Assembly (NCBI GenBank): GCA_033063855.1
Contig: CP093831.1
Coordinates: forward strand, 186,001 to 250,000
Length of the DNA stretch: 64,000 nt
Reading direction: 5' to 3'
Origin: Smittia aterrima
Taxonomy: Eukaryota; Arthropoda; Insecta; Diptera; Chironomidae
In this document: piece by piece, positions 61,101 through 64,000 of the stretch
How positions within the stretch are numbered: the first letter of the stretch is position 1
Layout: each line of letters opens with the position of its first letter
The notes under the pieces: model-generated
The model's input: the letters and a program-made list of their open reading frames with translations, nothing else
Told to the model about the DNA's origin: nothing
Databases searched by the model: none
Made by a program: the position numbers and the translations under genes

Positions 61101-64000
61101 TCAGTTCGTTAATTAGTATTCAAAAATCTTTTTGAAATATGAAATGTAAATTCTTGGAAGCTTTTAGTTTTAGATATTTCAATGATTACTGCTCAAAGTT
61201 CTGCTAAAAGCTTTTCATAAAAGCTCTTCGACCTAACTCGAGAATCAAGACTACCATCTTCATTCTCCGAATGTTTTACGATTATGGCCTGTCTGTGAAA
61301 TTTAAGCATAAAATGTGCTTTCCTCTTTATATTTTCATTATCCTAGTTTTAGTTAGGGTTACTGGAACAAGCAAACGCACAAGAAGTGGAGCCAAGCTTA
61401 AAGATTTTCTTCTAAAATACACGAAACACTAAAGCTTCTCGGAATCTTTGTTTAGTTTTCTTAATGTTGCATTACAGAAGATTTATTTTCCTCCTTAATT
61501 GCATCGCATTTTCTGAATCGATAAATTAAATAAACTACATTTCTTGGATGTGGGAGAACGCAAAAGCCCCATTACTGAGTTGTATAAAACATGAAAGTTC
61601 TAATGAGTACAACGATGTTTTTAATTGAAAATCACAAACTAAACATAATTCAAAGCTTTCCTTCCATTCCTTCTCCTTCCGTGCCTAGAATAATTTTTCC
61701 TCGTTGCTAGTGTTTATTTGTCTCTTAGATACCTGCGATAGATTACAGAAAAAGGGTTCATTTATAACCAGAGGAAAAGGAAAAGAAGGAAGACACGACA
61801 GGAAAAGAACAGTGGCACTTTATGCTGTTATCGGAGAACGGATAGTGTGAGACAATAATTTAAAGCAACGGGAAATCTATTGTTGAAAAGTGTTCTGATA
61901 TCGTAGAACAAAGAAAGGAAATAACTCATAACTTGAGCGAGCTTCAGCTCATTGTAAATTTCGGGCAGGAAATATTAAGACTTTAAAGGAAACCCCTACT
62001 GATTAAGGTAAAACATTAATGTACTGATTAGTGTGAAGCTGATTTCAAAATTGTCAAACAAATTGTAATTTTCTTGTGAGAAAATTTAATGCAAACAGGT
62101 GCTCTAATACTTATCCAAACAAAATGAATGAATTGATAAGCACATAAATTGAATAAGCAGCTTCCTATGCCTTTGTCTATGCGAATTATCGCTAAGGGTT
62201 TATAAACAATGAAGTAAAGCACAATCAGACTGATATGCCTTCCAACAGATGTATTTTCCACGGGTTTGAAATTTCATTAAAAAAAATTCAATATTTACTT
62301 TATTCTCAGAAAACTTGGATTGCACCAAAAGATTTCCTTTAAATCCTTAAATTAAGCTTTAATTTGTATTAGAGTCGAGAGAGGGTGAGACGAGTGATGC
62401 TTGAGTAACATTTGCGGCGGGCTCATTGATTCGGAATGTGTTCAAATTATGGAAAGCGTCAAAACTTCGGAAGAACTGATGTTAACAGTCTTGAGAGGTG
62501 AGATTATGCGATGTTTCTCCTTCTTTAAAATTTTGGGTGCGGCTCCCTATTAAGGAGTCCCTAACTTTTTCATGAATATCTAAAAAATTATCGTCGTCGC
62601 GCTTTTAAATTTTCCATGACAAATTTTTCTTAACTCTGGCTTAGTATCTAAAAGAACAAATTCCACAATCTCACAATGACTCAGAGGAACTTTAGCAAAT
62701 TCAGCAGAAAAATAAACTGAAAGATTTTGCATCTCTAATGAACCAAAGCGAAAAGATAGATCTCAACGTTGAAGAAGCCAAATCTGAACCTTAATTTTTT
62801 ATTACTGCACAATATTTTAAAATGAGAGAAAATAAAAAGCTATTTTACATTTTAACCTTGAATTAATTTTTTTATCGCCCGGTGACATGCTAAAAGCATC
62901 TAATTGACTTCGCAATAAATAAACAAGAATCACTCTTTGACAATGAAAGTCAATTAAAAGAAATGAGGCGACGAGATTAACTAAACTTCATGACTTGAAA
63001 AATATTCAATATCATTAAATTCAGATTATCCTATCAATCTTCTAAATTTAATTATCTTGTGACTGTGAGCTTGAGTGACGCCTGGTATAGTTGAAATGTT
63101 TTTTCAGCAGATGCAGAGCAATCCGCGTCTTGACAAATAATTTTTAAAAGATGGGAAAACTTCCCCGAAGTTGAAAATCAATTTTCCATTTAGTAGTAAT
63201 TTACTCGTTCTTGACAATTTTGAATGATTACAAACGAAAGATGAAGAGAAGAAAGAACGACGTGGAAAACTCGAGTTTCCACTTAATTTATTTTTCAAAG
63301 CGAAGTCTTCGCAGGCTTAGATAACGACTTCATTAGCAAGACTTTTTCTTTGTTCGTTTCACGTTCTACCCTGGGACGAATTATGAAGGAAATAGTCATA
63401 AATATAAATCATTTTCTAAATAAATCATTTCACTGGCTTATTAATTTACAGCCACATTGACTTAGGCATTAATTGGACACTTAATGCCTCACTGCAAGCG
63501 AAAGATGAATCCGTCATTTTGCGAAAGTTCTCATCAAAAATCATACACGAAGCATGCGACAGTAAATCTTTTCATGTAAGTGGATAAGTTTGCTTACAAT
63601 CTTTCTCAGTCAAGAAAGCGCGCTTTTCAGTATTTTGAAACATCTTCGAGAAGGGTTGATGGTAGAGCGGGAATTCTTATTTGATGAATATCTGGCAATT
63701 TATTCCGTTTTTTCATTTTTTCTTCTTCCTTTCCCTCAACATTGTAAATACTCGGTAATGATGTTATGGAATGTTCAGTGCGGGAGTGAGCAGCGTAGAA
63801 ATAAATATTATTATCGTACTGAACTTTTCGCCTGAAACATTTTACTAACGAATAATTGCATTATCAGCAACAACCACAAAATTTTCCTCATTAAACGCTT
63901 TTAAGAGTGGCATTCTAAGCAATTTTTTTTGGATTCAAATGAGAACGACTGAACACATAACGAGCTGTATGATTAAAATTATCAGATAAACGAACTGAGA
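55164..64000. other. Upstream of hexokinase to window end, no gene seen
   Basis: First few hundred bases should carry the hexokinase promoter and 5' UTR. Beyond that I see no splice-linked exons, RNA gene or transposon end. Open frames at 57057-57344 (minus), 57562-57786 and 63590-63835 either begin with non-ATG codons or have no recognisable domain. A (GAA)5 run lies at 58927-58941. Confidence 0.5.
58927..58941. repeat. (GAA)5 trinucleotide run
   Basis: Five GAA units in non-coding DNA. Confidence 0.85.

Noticed and set aside
62533..62575. Possible hairpin with GGCTCC and GGAGTCC arms
   Set aside because: Arms are short and imperfect, and no transcript or terminator role is expected in this nuclear context.

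Overview
This window looks like nuclear DNA of an insect, most likely a fly with a compact AT-rich genome such as a midge. The evidence is that four gene families can be read only after removing spliceosomal introns with GT-AG borders, the spacers are AT-rich, and the genes are typical of Diptera: a dacapo-type CDK inhibitor, a dipteran-style secreted DNA/RNA non-specific endonuclease, a full hexokinase, and a tandem family of short four-pass membrane proteins. The two clear mobile elements are a Tc1/mariner relic and a foldback/MULE-like element. I cannot name the species. No bacterial features (operons, ribosome binding sites, CRISPR) are present.

Layout. 3200-10845 holds five tandem + strand genes for 148-174 aa proteins with four predicted membrane segments; a decayed Tc1/mariner element (7631-8928) sits between the third and fourth. 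10846-24118 shows no convincing gene. 24128-26796 is a 2.67 kb transposon with very long inverted arms, a perfect 9-bp target duplication and two convergent genes starting just inside the arms. 27652-32166 is dacapo (three exons, 189 aa), with a CDI domain and a C-terminal PIP degron. 32167-44502 is largely empty. 44503-46080 is a six-exon secreted nuclease gene with a single-base frameshift, followed at 46428-47574 by a decayed second copy. 50125-55163 on the minus strand is a seven-exon hexokinase of 521 aa with an unusual C-terminal tail. 55164-64000 shows no gene I can support.

The genes do not form a pathway. The window contains two local duplication histories (membrane-protein cluster, nuclease pair) next to single-copy housekeeping and cell-cycle genes. 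The items most worth follow-up are the 24128-26796 element, the intron mosaic of the four-pass cluster, the split PIP degron in dacapo, and the repeated hexokinase 3' end near 49364-49411. All exon boundaries were worked out by hand from reading frame and splice-site consensus; no alignment or database search was run.
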